Shown in pieces: positions 1-12,425 of a DNA stretch of 64,000 nt. How positions within the stretch are numbered: the first letter of the stretch is position 1; every line of letters begins with the position of its first letter. A model generated the notes under the pieces. It was not told where the DNA came from and did not search any database. It saw only the letters and a list, made by a program, of their open reading frames with translations. The translations under genes were made by a program, and so were the position numbers. This DNA comes from Halichondria panicea (lineage: Eukaryota; Porifera; Demospongiae; Suberitida; Halichondriidae), in NCBI RefSeq assembly GCF_963675165.1, contig NC_087391.1:5488126-5552125 (forward strand), in the 5' to 3' direction.

Positions 1-97
1 ATAAGCCTATTTTCAGATCTAACTTTGATTGTCCATGCATGTACATGTATTGTAACACTTAAGTCTTAGACTGTTTTGCTGTTTTACTTGTATGTAG

Positions 98-3000
98 TTG
101 ACAAGAACTTCAGCCTTGCCACGCCCATGCTGACCTCGGAGAGGGAAATCCCCCAGCCCTCCATGTTCAACGGGAAGCTCAAAGTGTACCAGCTCAAAGG
201 CATGAACTGGCTGGCCAACCTGTACGATCAGGGCATCAATGGCATACTGGCTGACGAGATGGGCCTGGGCAAGACTGTACAGAGCATTGCGTTCCTCTCT
301 CATCTTGCAGAGGTACGTAGTATACAAGAGTGGGTGAGGGGGGGGTTAAGTTTACTGCCCTGATCTAGGAAAAACTCACCGCCATTATTATTTTTTTAGC
401 AAGTTTAATCGTGAAATTTGTGGTGAAATTGGAATCAAGTAATGGCATTTAATGGTGACCTTGTGTGTTGATCCCACTGTGTAAGAGAGTACCTATGAAC
501 TTGTTATGACCAATTTAATGGTGAAGTTTGATTTAATGGTGGCAACTGTGTAAGAGAGTGTCTATGAACTTGTCTCCATGTGTCCTCTCATTACAGCATC
601 AGAACACGTGGGGTCCTTACCTCATTGTCTCCCCAGCCTCCACTCTACACAACTGGCAGCAGGAAGCATCGAGATTCGTGCCAAGGCTGAAGGTACATTC
701 CCAGCTAATCTTAAGGAGTTGCTGGCAAATGAATGTCAGGAACATTTGTTGATTCAATTGATGTAAATGCATGTGTGTATTTATAGTCTGCTAAGTACTG
801 TTAGTAGCTTTATTGCCATAAAGCATTGGAATAATGGCATGTGCAAGGTTCTTCAATGTACATCTAATATGGCTTGTGTTGTTTGTTTGCTTTTACCCCC
901 CCCCCCCCCCTTCAGGCCCTGCCGTATTGGGGCAGCCCCCCGGAGAGGAAGGTGATACGCAAATACTGGAACCAGAAGCTGCTGTGCAAAGAGAATGCTC
1001 CCTTCCACATTCTCATTACTAGCTACCAGCTGGTGAGCTATATATAGCACCAGGTCCATTCCAGAGGGTTGTTCCTAGCAGCTTGGTGTCTAGTGTGCCT
1101 GTGTGTATGCCCTTATTTGGATCAGTATAAGTAGTCTACATGTAAAGACACTCTAAGAGTGAACATGCAATTTCCCATGCTTTGCATGCAATTTGCAATA
1201 GTTAGCAACACAATCAATGCTTGTACAGTGTCATTCGCATTTGAATGATATACAGTAATCTGTTTTGATTGCTACTGTTGTATGGTTGCTTAACCGAGGT
1301 GTGTGTGTGTGTGTGTAGGTCGTACAGGATATGAAGTATTTTCAGAGGATTAAATGGCAGTATATGATACTGGACGAAGCTCAGGCCATCAAGAGTAGCA
1401 CAAGGTGAGCATCATGACTGTATAACATGTGCTGTGACTCTCTCATCACCATCCCAGTGTTCGCTGGAAAATTCTACTGAGCTTCAACTGTCGGAACAGA
1501 CTGCTGCTCACTGGGACACCAATACAGAACACCATGCAGGAGGTAGGATACACCCAGTCCCTATGTGTACACACGTTGTACCATCTGTCCACTACCATTA
1601 TGTAGAATCTGATGCTAAAATTTGTAGTCTGTCTAAGAGAAACTACACAACTAAGACATAATTTACTTGTACAATTGCTCTACGAATTTTAGCATCTAAG
1701 ATTTTTCTCTCACTAACTGTCATTCCAGTACTAACCCCACCCCCTGTGTAGCTGTGGGCGTTGCTCCACTTCATCATGCCCACTATGTTCGACTCACACG
1801 AAGAGTTCAATGAATGGTTTAGTAAGGACATCGAGAGTCACGCTGAGCGCAAGAGCGTGTTGGACGAGCATCAGTTGTCACGGTTACATCTCATCCTCAA
1901 GCCCTTCATGTTGCGGAGGATAAAGAAAGATGTGGAGCACGAAATGGCAGAGAAGGTGTGTGGTGTGTGGTGTGTGAGGGTGTGGTGTGTGTATGGTGTG
2001 GGTGGGTTTGTGCAAGTACTGCATTTCTTAGATACATCACTGTACATGTATACAACAATAGTCCTCTCATTCTACTGCTTGCAATTGTATAAATCATATC
2101 AATGTTAGATTGAGGTCCACTTGAGCTGTGAGTTGTCCACTCGCCAGCGTCGCCTCTACCAGGGCCTGCGTCAGAGGGTCTCCATTGAGCAGCTGCTCCA
2201 GTCCTCTGGGACCTCCTCCAGTAGAGACTCTTCCTCATCACATCTCCTCAACCTCGTCATGCAGTTCAGGAAGGTATGCCTAGCTGACTGGACTGGAGAG
2301 CTCTCTCAAAACCAGACCTTTTAGTAGCTATGTATGTGTATAGTCCTTTAGACTTGAACTAGGATCATCCAATTTATTGGTAAAATTTGCATTCAGTAGC
2401 GTTTTTAGATGATAGATTTGCTGAAGCCTTTTTTTCTTTTTCATAATTTTGGTACATGTCCTATGACTTCATTGTTCACTGTTCTCTGTAGGTGTGTAAT
2501 CATCCCGATTTGTTTGAGCGTCGTAATGTAGACTCTCCTGTCTGCCTGACCACACCCCCTTACATCATCCCCACGGCAGTACACCACCTCCTCCGATCAG
2601 GTGCCCTCAGAACAAGGTGAGTAACTACACTACTGCTGTATAACTCTATAATGAATTTTGTCTCGTGTGTTGTGTAATGTGTACTGCACATACTAACCCT
2701 AGCCTCTGTAGGTTGCTCACGGTGACACTGGGTGTGCACACAGCTGACCACATCTACCACTCCACACTGCCCCATAGTGGACACTCTAGTGGTGAGTACA
2801 GTCCCCGAGTCATTGATTACACGTACATGGGATAGTGGTAGTTAAACATCTTTCAACAGCCATTAACTTTAGTTCCGATGATCCAATTTCAAAAATTTTA
2901 TTATTTTCCGAAAGCTTAGAAAGATACCTTTCAAATGATGTGTTAAAATCCATAATTTGATTCGGACCATAATTTGTCATTTTTCGCCCTTGGACCATGG

Positions 3001-6000
3001 GCTATATATAATCCATGGTATTGGGCCGAAATTAGCAAATTCTGTAATCTCCCAAATACGAACAATGATTGTACCATTTGAAAGATCTCTTTCTAAGCTT
3101 TCAGAAAATCATAAAATCGGTGAAATTGGATCCACGGAATTCAAGTTATGGCGACTGAAAGAGTCCCTGAGCCATTATTACCTGTGTCAGCTTTTACTGT
3201 TCAAGCTATACACAAGCAATGAGTATGTTCTTTGTTAATGTACAGGATGTTGGTCATTTCTTCGTCTGATGGACCTCACTCCTCAAGATGCCTCCACCGC
3301 TATGCTGGGGCCACTTCCATCACGGTCAGTAAGACCACTCTATTATGTAAATACTTATCGTACCCCCCTCAGGCTGAAGCTAGTCCTGGCTATGGTGCAG
3401 AGTGTACACCTCCTCTATCAGCAGAAGCTCTGGGGTGCCGCTGTTTCCCAACTAAGGTACACTGTCTTGGTTATATATAGCTATTCTATCACATGACTGT
3501 TTCTACAGGTCTTCATCCAATCAGCTGCTCCTTTGGCCGTCGTTTGCTACCTCCTTTCCCTCAGTTACAGACAGCCCCACTCTCTCCTCTCTCGTTTTCA
3601 CTGCCCACACAAGTCATGCCTACGCCCACACCACACACACACTGAGGCCTCTGAGGAGGGGGGAATATGCAACTGCTGACTTGACAGAAATAAGCTCCAC
3701 CGTCAGCAATCAAGACGATAAAAACAATGCTAAAATTGAAAACGTTAAAACTGCACCTAAAAATGGACTCTCTGCCGAGACTGGCAATCAAACTAGTGTT
3801 TCCGGTGGTAAACAGGCTGATGTTGCTATGGTTACAGGTACCCCCCACAGCTCCCAGGACCCCCTACATAGGGTCGCTCATCACTGTGTGCTCACGGACA
3901 TGCCAAAATTCCTCATCTCATACATACCCCAGGTCAGGTGATCTAACCAGCTATACGGAAATTGGATACCTCTTTACTAGACTAACATTTATTAGCCATT
4001 AAGGGTGCTGGAACACCTACGCCCACGTACGCCCACACACACGTTGCTAGGGAAAGCTAACTATGAAACTACCTGCAGGGGAGACATGGATCCTTCACAG
4101 GATTATGAAGCAACACTCTACTAGTGTGCATTCCAAAAATGGAGAGGAAAGGATGATGACAACAGATTTTACACTTGATTTTCATCATATAGCTAAAAGA
4201 AGTTCCGCTTAGGAAACCAGTAGAGCTATGGACTTGATTGTTTGTTTGCAGGTGCACTACACACAGCTCTTCAACATTACGAAGAGCTTTTGTTGTAAAA
4301 TCCCTTTGTTATCTATTTATGAGAATTTTTTGTCATGACACACCCTCTAGAGAAAAATCTAGACCGTATATGGACAAAGTCAGCCCGTAACTTTGTTCAC
4401 CTTACCTAATTATAGCAGCATGCTAAATATAGACCAAGTCCTGTACGTAGATAGTCAGATCGAACACTTTTTATATCTGGCTCTAGCGTACGCGTACGCT
4501 AGAGTATAAATTAAGACGTAAGCCTGTAGACCACGCCCCAATTGCGTACGTAGAGTGCAGAATTAGCGTTGAAGATCAAGAGCCATTTGTTAGTAGCCTG
4601 AAGAGAAGAGATAGGCAACGCTGGGGCTACAGACAGCGCTGACAATTGGCTGGCTCATAGACTTCTGCCAGGGTTGGCTGCTGTTTTGATGGACTTTGAA
4701 GGTAAACTATGAACTAGCTTTGCTAGCTTGATACACAGGGCCTTGCTTTTCACTCCCTTCCCCTTCAGAGCTTCCATGAAAGCCTGTGTGTAATACCACT
4801 CTTGGACCTCAGTGTCACCAGAGTGCTGTGCTCCAGGCCAAGTTGGACCAGTCTCTTTGTCTGGGCTGCAGTAATGCTTGGCTTCCCCGGGCATCGGATT
4901 GGTGGAACCTCCGCTTTTGTGAGGTCCACACAGCTCCATCTGCTTATTAGCAGACCGAATAGGGAGGTTGGGGAGGCAGCTGATCAGTGAATGGTGTGTC
5001 GTAACTGCCTCCATCGCCAGGACATCTGGAAATGAGCTTCTGTGAGTGTGATACATAAAATAAATAATAGCACAGATTGCCAACCTTCCAGACGAGTTCC
5101 TAGCGTGTTTGTAAGTATAGGTCCTCCATCCCAAGTTTTTTGCCAGAAAGGTGACTGTCCCCTTCATCTGGACAATACATGTGCATGTACAGTGAATAAT
5201 TATGTAGTGGCACCGGGTCAGGTAGAATCCATCCATAGGAACCAACCTATTTTTGTCATCGCCCCTGTTCACAATATTTTTTTCGTACCTGACCACAGGA
5301 CCATTCTGCTAACTTGGTGGCAAGGATCTCCAGCTTCTGAAGGATGCGATGCCATTGTGTGCTGGAACATGGTGGAAGACCCAACCAGCCACTCAACCGG
5401 ACGTATCAACATGCAGGTGGCCATTGAGGAGAAAGGACAACACTGGATAGTGCCATGAACAGCTCGAATCGTGGATAGTACACGTCTAAAGCACTGAAGA
5501 GAAACGTCTCCACTCGACACAAATGAAGACAGTGTGTATTAACATTAAAAGACAATCCAACCTGCTGTGTGACTAATGCTAGTTGAGGAACTCGGACACT
5601 TGTGCTGATTGTACTGAGACTGGGGTCTATTGGCACACTTACGTTTCTCCCATCTACTACTGAAGGCACTCCTTTGCTACAAATCTGGCTCTGTATTTAT
5701 TGGATTGTGTTATTTTGTTATTGATTTATTAGTTTGTGTAGCTACCTGATTTTCTTTTGCAGCTTGTAGTTAATTTAATTGAAGACATTCTCACAAAACC
5801 ACTATGTTGTTACTTGTGGTTACTACTATACTAGCGCACGCATTGAAATTAAATACTGCGTGTGCAAGTCTCAGGATCTAAACGTTGCATTTTTGTGGTT
5901 AAATTATGTCAATTTGTTACTATGTGCGGGCACCCTTAAACTTACATCTGCATTTACGTGATGGTCAATGTCATTTTGCACTTTGTATTTCAATTTTTTT

Positions 6001-6242
6001 CCCACCCCCGCCCACAGGTTCACGCATCCCTCCCACTCATGTACTGCTCTGATCGTGGTGCCGAGTACGAGAGACTTGAGTGGGTGGGCGGAGGGCCACG
6101 CCCACTTAAACAGCTCTTCCTGTCTGGGCTGGACGGAGGTGGGTGTGGTCTGGAGCTGCTACACCCGAGACTGGCCACTGGTCTGACTGCACTTACACTG
6201 CCCAATGGATGGTCTCACATTCACATACCCAGTATGTACACA

Positions 6243-6335
<93 letters not shown>

Positions 6336-8264
6336 ACACACACACACACACCTACACACACACACACTCATACACACACACACACACCCGCCCACACAGA
6401 TAAAGAGACAATGATCTACGACAGTGGTAAGATGGTGGTACTGGACAAACTGCTCTCCCAGCTCAAACACGAGGGACACCGAGTGTTGATCTACTCCCAG
6501 ATGACACGTGTCATTGACCTGCTCGAGGAGTTCATGTCGTATCGTAGACACAAGTACATCCGATTGGACGGCTCCTCTCGGATATCAGACAGACGAGACA
6601 TGGTGGCAGACTTCCAGTCTAAGTGAGAACATTAAATACACGAACACGTATATTTGTAGCAATAATCGTGTATCCCTGTACATAGTGCATGATATAGGGC
6701 ATTATATCAATAGTTGTAGCGCCTATTATACATAGTCTTGTTTAGTGGTTGTGATGTGTGTGGTGGTTTGTTACTGGTCATATTGTGTGTTTGGTTTCAG
6801 TGAGGAAATCTTTGCCTTCATATTGAGCACGAGAGCTGGTGGACTAGGCATCAACCTCACTGCAGCTGACACTGTGAGAGCTAGTTAACACACTGCATTC
6901 AAGTATTAGTTCCTGAGAATAGATACAATCTTAAACTAGTAATGTTGTCATGCCTCCAACACTCTGTACCTCCCCTAGTGAATAAGTATCGTGTAGTACT
7001 TCAACTACTGACCACCCTCCCCCCCTCTCTCTGTCAGGTGATATTCTTTGACAGCGACTGGAACCCGACGGTGGACCAGCAGGCCATGGACAGAGCTCAT
7101 AGACTAGGGCAGACCAAACAAGTCACAGTGTATAGACTCATTGTCCGAGGGACCATAGAGGAGCGGATCCTCCAGCGGGCACACGAGAAGAGTGAGGTAG
7201 GTCTGATAGGAGGGAGTGGCCGGTGTATATTTACAGCCTTGCTGATTTTCCGAAATGGGCCTGTTTTGATAGCTATCTTTGATAATTATTGCTGGATAAT
7301 TGATACAGATCCAGAAGATGGTGATCTCAGGAGGTGACTTCAAGCCAGACGCACTCAAGGCCAAGGACATGGTCTCTCTCCTGCTACATGATGATGAAAT
7401 GGAGACAAGATGTAAGTACTGTCCAGCTAGCTTGTAGAGTAGAGTTAGGGGTGGTTATGCTGTTGAAGTAAGCCAGCTAGCTTGTAGAGTTTAAGGTATA
7501 AATTGAGGCACACAATATAATAAGCTATCTGTATGCAACCTGTAAGTACACTACTCTTTGTTCAGATTACCTATTGGTGAAATGACTATAATTATATTGC
7601 CTCTCTTGCAGTTTTGGCCAAGCAAGCTGAGAAAAAAATCACACTCGATCAGCTCCAGCAAGGCAAGAAGAACAAGAGCAAACGGAAAACAGCTCCCAAT
7701 GGGACTGAATTTGAACCCCCTCGTAAACGCACACTCCCCATATCAGCCACACCCTCTCCCCTCCTGTTTACCTCTCGTCCAGACAGTGTTCTCTCAATAG
7801 CCAGTGCTGTGGATACAGTCAACGGTGAGGACAATGTCGATGTTGTAGAGGTCAGTAATGATATGCCACGACCTGGCACTACTCCGGTACGAAGCAAGAA
7901 ACGAACAGAGAACCGAAGAGGAGTCTCTAAAGCCAAGAAGTCGAGGGCACCTCTTGGAGGACGGGGCCGTATACAGCGGACAGGAAAGAAGCCGATATCG
8001 CGAAGTGCAGCTGCCTCTGCCGGTGCTATTGCTGGAGCCATGGCTGCTAACAATGCTGCTTACGCTGCGTATGGTGGAGTTGGGTACGGGATCAGTCCTG
8101 TTCCCAGTCACTCTATAGGGGGATCCCCTGGCTCTGCCCTGGTGAGCACCCTCGGGAGCAGTACTCAATCGTCCCCTCGTACTAGTCCCGGACCCACTCC
8201 CTTTGTGGCCACCTCACTCATCTCGACCCCTCCCTCTCAGAAACACTCTAAACTGACTACTTAG
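98..8264 (+). CDS. INO80: INO80 chromatin-remodelling ATPase, C-terminal part (5' end outside window)
   Basis: This is the SNF2-family motor of the INO80 nucleosome-remodelling complex, which acts in the nucleus. I place exons at 98-312, 597-692, 916-1032, 1319-1404, 1458-1542, 1752-1955, 2109-2273, 2492-2616, 2712-2791, 3246-3324, 3373-3456, 3509-3932, 6018-6231, 6400-6622, 6801-6873, 7038-7196, 7309-7411 and 7612-8264. Visible motifs are the Walker A box DEMGLGKT, the INO80-type DEAQ box, LLLTGTP, and the helicase-C motifs [16 protein letters not shown] and DRAHRLGQ. The segment [20 protein letters not shown] is typical of INO80 rather than SWR1 or SNF2. The split between the two RecA lobes holds the long INO80 insertion. 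The last exon encodes a basic, Ser/Ala-rich tail. The 5' exons lie left of the window. The intron at 3933-6017 is unusually long and carries a possible transposon. Exact exon edges around 3837-3932 are less certain. Confidence 0.95.
2841..3168. mobile_element. MITE-like palindromic element in an INO80 intron
   Basis: This AT-rich fold-back sequence has a left end GTTAAACATCTTTCAACAGC preceded by TA, internal arms carrying the mirrored text CTTTCAAATG / CATTTGAAAG, and a decayed right end. It belongs to the same family as the better preserved copies at 34440-34767 and 45271-45589. No coding capacity is seen. It lies wholly within the intron 2792-3245. Confidence 0.7.
4003..5935. mobile_element. 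Possible piggyBac-type (TTAA-flanked) insertion in an INO80 intron
   Basis: The long intron 3933-6017 contains a segment bounded by TTAA on both sides (3999-4002 and 5936-5939), with short inverted ends GGGTGC at 4003 and GCACCC ending at 5935. That pattern fits a TTAA-targeting DNA transposon, but the inverted match is only about six bases, so chance is possible. Inside are open stretches on both strands (minus 4655-5296, plus 5042-5458) that I do not recognise as a transposase. A perfect 24-base palindrome built on CGTACGCGTACG lies at 4481-4504. No functional gene is supported here. Confidence 0.35.
6240..6398. repeat. (CA)n microsatellite
   Basis: This CA-repeat tract with a few interruptions fills almost all of the INO80 intron 6232-6399 and runs up to the splice acceptor. 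Open frames of alternating Thr-His or Cys-Val across it are repeat artefacts. Confidence 0.95.
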
Positions 8265-8515
8265 TTGAACTCAATCACTCATATCTATAATTATGCATCA
8301 CAATGTACAGAGTACCTGTTTTATTATTGTCTCGATCAATTATATGATGTGTTTGTGTACACGTTGGTAAATGTTTAATCAATGTCCTGATCTTGTTGAC
8401 TGTATACAGTCTAAATAGTGATTGCATGTCTGATAAAAACTGCTGTATGGAATATACATGTTAGTGTGATGATCCCATCCCAGTGGATATTATAGCTGGC
8501 TGCATGCTAGTGGTG

Positions 8516-9255
8516 ATGGCTACTGGATCTGGGGGAGATGATCTGTACAGTGTGTTGGAGGTAGCTGCTGATGCAAGTGTCTCTGATGTCAGGAGGAGCT
8601 ATCAGAGACTAGTGAAGGAGGTAGACACACACCATTGACACAATAATGAACTCTAGTACAATAGTATTTATAGATCCAACTGAAAAAATGCGTATCAATT
8701 TACTCAACATCCACATTATGAGTAGGTATACGTGAAGTCCATCTGTGATAAAGTATGATATCTCCCCACACATGCCACACATGTACACACACTCTTTTGT
8801 CCAGTGTCACCCTGACAAGCTGTCTGCTCACCTGACTGACGAGGAGAGAGACACAGCTATGGACAAGTTCCATACGCTCAGCAAGGCATACCAGGTCCTT
8901 AGTGACCAGGAGAGCAAGGCGCTCTACGATGCTAACAGTCAATGTGAGTGTGCATATATTAATAAAAGTTTAATTTTTTTTATATACCATAATAATAATA
9001 ATAATAATTTATTTGTTCCCCCGTTCTATTATTACAGCCGCACAGATCACTCAAAAATGGCCGCTATCTGATACTGTGGACCTGGACACAATGACCTTTG
9101 ACCCTGCCTCGAAGGTGTACTCCCTATCGTGCCGGTGTGGTGGATGTTACCTAATCAGTGAGAGTGATATGGAGGATGGTGTGGAGGTGTCCTGCTGTAC
9201 CAGCTGCACCCTGTGTGTGAGGGTCCTCTACCAGCTGGCCAGAGATGAGAGATAA
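8516..9255 (+). CDS. DNAJC24: DNAJC24/DPH4, J-domain and zinc-finger cofactor of diphthamide synthesis
   Basis: The three exons 8516-8620, 8805-8943 and 9038-9255 join in phase to a 153-residue protein, close to the roughly 150 residues usual for the family. The N-terminal J domain begins DDLYSVLEVAADASVSDVRR, contains the Hsp70-activating HPD triad in CHPDKLSAHLTD, and ends with LSDQESKALYD. The C-terminal part is a DPH-type (CSL) zinc finger with the pairs CRCGG and CCTSC. In known family members this protein supplies or transfers electrons and activates Hsp70 for the first step of diphthamide formation on elongation factor 2 in the cytosol. It lies about 250 bases after the INO80 stop on the same strand. 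The start chosen is the first ATG in frame before the J domain. Confidence 0.93.
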
Positions 9256-9555
9256 GATTGTGGGAGCTGGAGTGTGTATGGAGTCATGGTTCAAAGTGTC
9301 CAAGGAGACAAACTCTGATTGAAGTACATTGTGCTGCCACAGTTCCAGTGGACTTGAATCTGATATCTATGTGTGTGTATGTATGTTCTCAAGAGTTCAT
9401 TAGATGTTCTGTACGTGTTTTTATTCCCTTGTGGATAAGATTTTTGTGCAGATATTCATTGCTCTTTGAAGATGACTAATGGCATGACATCAGCACAATA
9501 AACAAATCAGTATAATGGTGGTTTCCCTTCAGTGTAGAATGCTGACAGAACTAAA
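9256..9555. other. Intergenic spacer DNAJC24 to caspase-like gene
   Basis: This holds the DNAJC24 3' untranslated region and then, from about 9500, the presumed 5' region of the next gene. A polyadenylation-type AATAAA is present near 9498 (CACAATAAACAAATC). I see nothing else in it. Confidence 0.5.
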
Positions 9556-10134
9556 GTGAAGCAAAGAAGATCTTTATTTCTATGTAAGACAGAGCCCCCT
9601 CGCCCTTCAATGGCCACTCCTTTGTTTTCAGACATGGGCAAGACAGATGTCCTGCTCATCTCTTCAGAGCCAGCCAGCAGCAATCCATTGGTGGTCCCTC
9701 ACAGAGCCAGCTCTGGACTAACTCATACTGAGGTGGTCAAGCTAGAGAACCAAGGAGTGGGCAAGGAGAGCCATACTGATGACTGCAGTATCATGAAGGC
9801 TAGGTATGGCCTGGATAAAGACTGCTATATGTGGGAGGTGGAGCAAGGGAGGGTATCCACAGTAGAGGTGCGGAGGAAAATAGCCGCACTCTTCAGCATC
9901 ACCAAGAACCCGTCCGGTGAGTGATCGTGATTAGTCTATAAAGACTTCTTTCCTGTTCATATACAAGTTCCTTTAGATTGTCCGTATAGTGCCCGTTGCT
10001 GAAAAATAATACAATCATGTGTATATAAATATATAGCTGTATTAAAACACAGTATTGAAAATAATGTTTGTTTGTTCATGCTTTAACTACATGTAATAAA
10101 TATAAACACATGATATAACAACATTCTTCACTGT

Positions 10135-10209
<75 letters not shown>

Positions 10210-10943
10210 CAGTCATCATCCACTACACTGGGCCAGGCAAGAAGGGGACAGGGGACTGGTGTTTCAGTGATGGCTTCATCACCTTCAGGGACCTCATGGC
10301 CCTCTACACTGCTCATAGGAGACCCTCTACTGGTCGCCCTGTTCTCTTCATTGGTACTGACTGTGCCTACTCCGGTAACTGGGCTGTAGAAGCAATGAAC
10401 TATCTGGATGACAAAAAGATAGGACCATGTGGCCATGCTGCTAAAGAGAAGGACATACAACTGTCTGTACAAGCTTCTTGCTTGTCTACAGAAGTGCCCA
10501 AACGATTAGCATTTTCCACACACAGTATACAGAATGACAAGAACACTGGATGTGTTTGCTTCCGTGACTATTATCGAAATAAGGCAATTGCCGAAAACCA
10601 GCATACAACGAAATTGAACTTTAACTCCATCATGTGTAAAAATGCCGTCGACCAGCCGTGTACAATGGCCCCAGACAGTACTTGGAAAATGTGGCGAGAA
10701 TCTGAGAGGTTATGTATAATAGCTGACGCTGATAATATTCAACCAAAATGGAATGCTGTGCTTTTTGTTGATGACGAGAAAATTATTTGCGAGTTTCTAG
10801 CAGACAACACACGCACTGATGTAACAGACCATGTCCACGTGCTCAAGTCTGGTTGGGGCAAGGAGCCACCGAATGACGTCAAGCAATGGCTGCAGTTAAA
10901 CTACAGAGTGGACTATGAACACACACCAGAGGGTACTAAATAG
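9556..10943 (+). CDS. Caspase-fold (C14-like) protein with altered active-site motif
   Basis: Two exons, 9556-9916 and 10213-10943, join in phase to give up to 363 residues. A start at the second Met (MATPLF, 9610) is equally possible, and an upstream 5' exon cannot be excluded. Around the junction the text reads VIIHYTGPGKKGTGDWCF, followed about 40 residues later by FIGTDCAYSGNW. This matches the paired motifs of the caspase/metacaspase fold, HYSGHG for the catalytic His and DxCxSG for the catalytic Cys. The Cys motif is intact, but the His position of the first motif reads Pro, so the protein may be a pseudoprotease or use another residue. The stretch after it (ITFRDLMALYTAH) is typical of a group of such proteins I associate with sponges and cnidarians. 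The C-terminal 170 residues have no fold I recognise. Confidence 0.65.
10138..10207. repeat. (AC)n microsatellite
   Basis: About 35 AC units lie in the intron of the caspase-like gene, directly before the acceptor CATGCAG. Confidence 0.95.
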
Positions 10944-11049
10944 TGAATATAGATAGATGATCATGAGTGCTTTTTTAGTTTTTATGCTTGTGCTTTTTAT
11001 AGCCTTTGTCATTTTGCAAGGTCTTTTATAACTGTGTCTGTGTGTACAG

Positions 11050-11215
11050 AGATTTACATGATAGGGGGGTCAAAATTTTGCTGAGGGGGTCTATTTTTCA
11101 GTAAAATTTATTACGGGGTATCTAATTTTTCGGCGGTCCAAATTTTAAATTAATCTTGTTCAGGGGGATCTGGTTTTACGGGGGTCCAATACTTTACAAA
11201 CCACGTGGACTCTCT
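11050..11215. repeat. G-rich/T-rich degenerate repeat
   Basis: Between the caspase-like gene and MRPS10 the text repeats variants of GGGGGTC followed by AATTTT or ATTTTTC about five times. It resembles a decayed repetitive element. No coding capacity is apparent. Confidence 0.35.
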
Positions 11216-11232
11216 ATAATAAACTCTACACA

Positions 11233-12372
11233 ATGGCTAAGCTACCATTCTCTTTATGGACAAGCCTTCAAGCTGCAAGGACAATATTGAGGTGACTTAA
11301 TAATTATGATGGCTGAACAGTTGTTGATTGTGATCCATTGATTGACAGACCATCCATTATCCGGTATGGAGTGTCGGATGTGTGGACACGTGTGGTCCCT
11401 GGTGGAGTGTGTGCGTACCACTCACAAAGATTCTACTCAAACGAGGTGTGAGCAAAAAACCGAGGCTGGTTGCATTTGACCTCCGACCTCCAGGCTGGGT
11501 GGCCCCCTTTTGTCGAACCCTAACCTAATGTATTTATCCTTAGGTTGAACAGTTGGAAGATGAAGAAATGGTTCCGGAAAGATTCTATTCCAAGATCAAC
11601 GTACAAGTGAGTGAGGACTCCACACGATTGCTTAGTGGCATATTCTGATACTCTATTCTCACTCTCTGTCCATGTAGGTGAAGGGCTCTGACTACACTGT
11701 GCTGGAGAGCTACTGCCGCTATGTCATCACAGCTGGCAAGGCTCTGGACATTGACATCGGGGGACGGTAACAAATGAATAGCAATTTATAATGGAAGCAT
11801 AATTCCAAGTAGCAACTGAATACTGCTAATGTAAAGGTAGCTCTTACTATTCCATAAAAAACACAATTTATCTCTGCAATAATGATGACGTAACTTATCT
11901 CTCTGTGCAGAGTTGCCCTGCCCACTCGTATACAGAAGTTCACTGTCCTCAAGTCACCACACATCTATAAGAAGCACCGTGTTCAGTATGAGATCCGCAC
12001 ACACGCTCGACTCATGCAGGTCAAGAGGATTACTGGCACCACGGCCGATATATTCCTGGAGTACATTCAGAGGAACTTGCCCGAGGGCGTTAATATGAGC
12101 GTGTATCAGGTGAGGGACAATAAGTGTCACATAAGAGCATAGTCTAATTGTGACTATAGATATTAAATGCATAAATTGACTGAGCGTGTTGTATTTGTAC
12201 AGATAATTTATCTCAAGGCTAGGCTATATGATACATACAGGGGTAATGTACATGCAGTGACGTTGTTCTCATTTACTATCCACAGGAGAGGTTGGATCTA
12301 CTGCCCTCTCTGCTGATAAACAAGCAAGATACAAAAGACGAGGTTACAAAGAAAACAAAAAGACATAAGTGA
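11233..12372 (+). CDS. MRPS10: Mitochondrial small-subunit ribosomal protein uS10m
   Basis: Six exons, 11233-11291, 11349-11445, 11544-11606, 11678-11766, 11911-12109 and 12286-12372, sum to exactly 594 bases and encode 197 residues. The human protein is about 200. The start [16 protein letters not shown] is basic and hydrophobic without acidic residues, as expected of a mitochondrial import signal. The S10 domain shows VLESYCRYV, then [17 protein letters not shown], and the hallmark [14 protein letters not shown]. The tail is Lys-rich. The protein belongs to the head of the mitoribosome small subunit. Its stop codon is 54 bases from the stop of the convergent gene on the minus strand, so the 3' untranslated regions must be very short or overlap. 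Exons 5 and 6 are duplicated at 15865-16322. Confidence 0.94.
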
Positions 12373-12425
12373 AATGTACTGTCTCTATAGACCACTAGCT
12401 ACTGTAGTCATTCGTGTTTTTGTAA

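Noticed and set aside
4655-5296. 213-codon minus-strand frame in the INO80 intron
   Set aside because: It shows no recognisable domain or start context, and composition suggests chance or a decayed element. It is noted only within the possible transposon.
7421-7490. Direct repeat CCAGCTAGCTTGTAGAGT in an INO80 intron
   Set aside because: It is only two short copies, with no sign of function or of an element.
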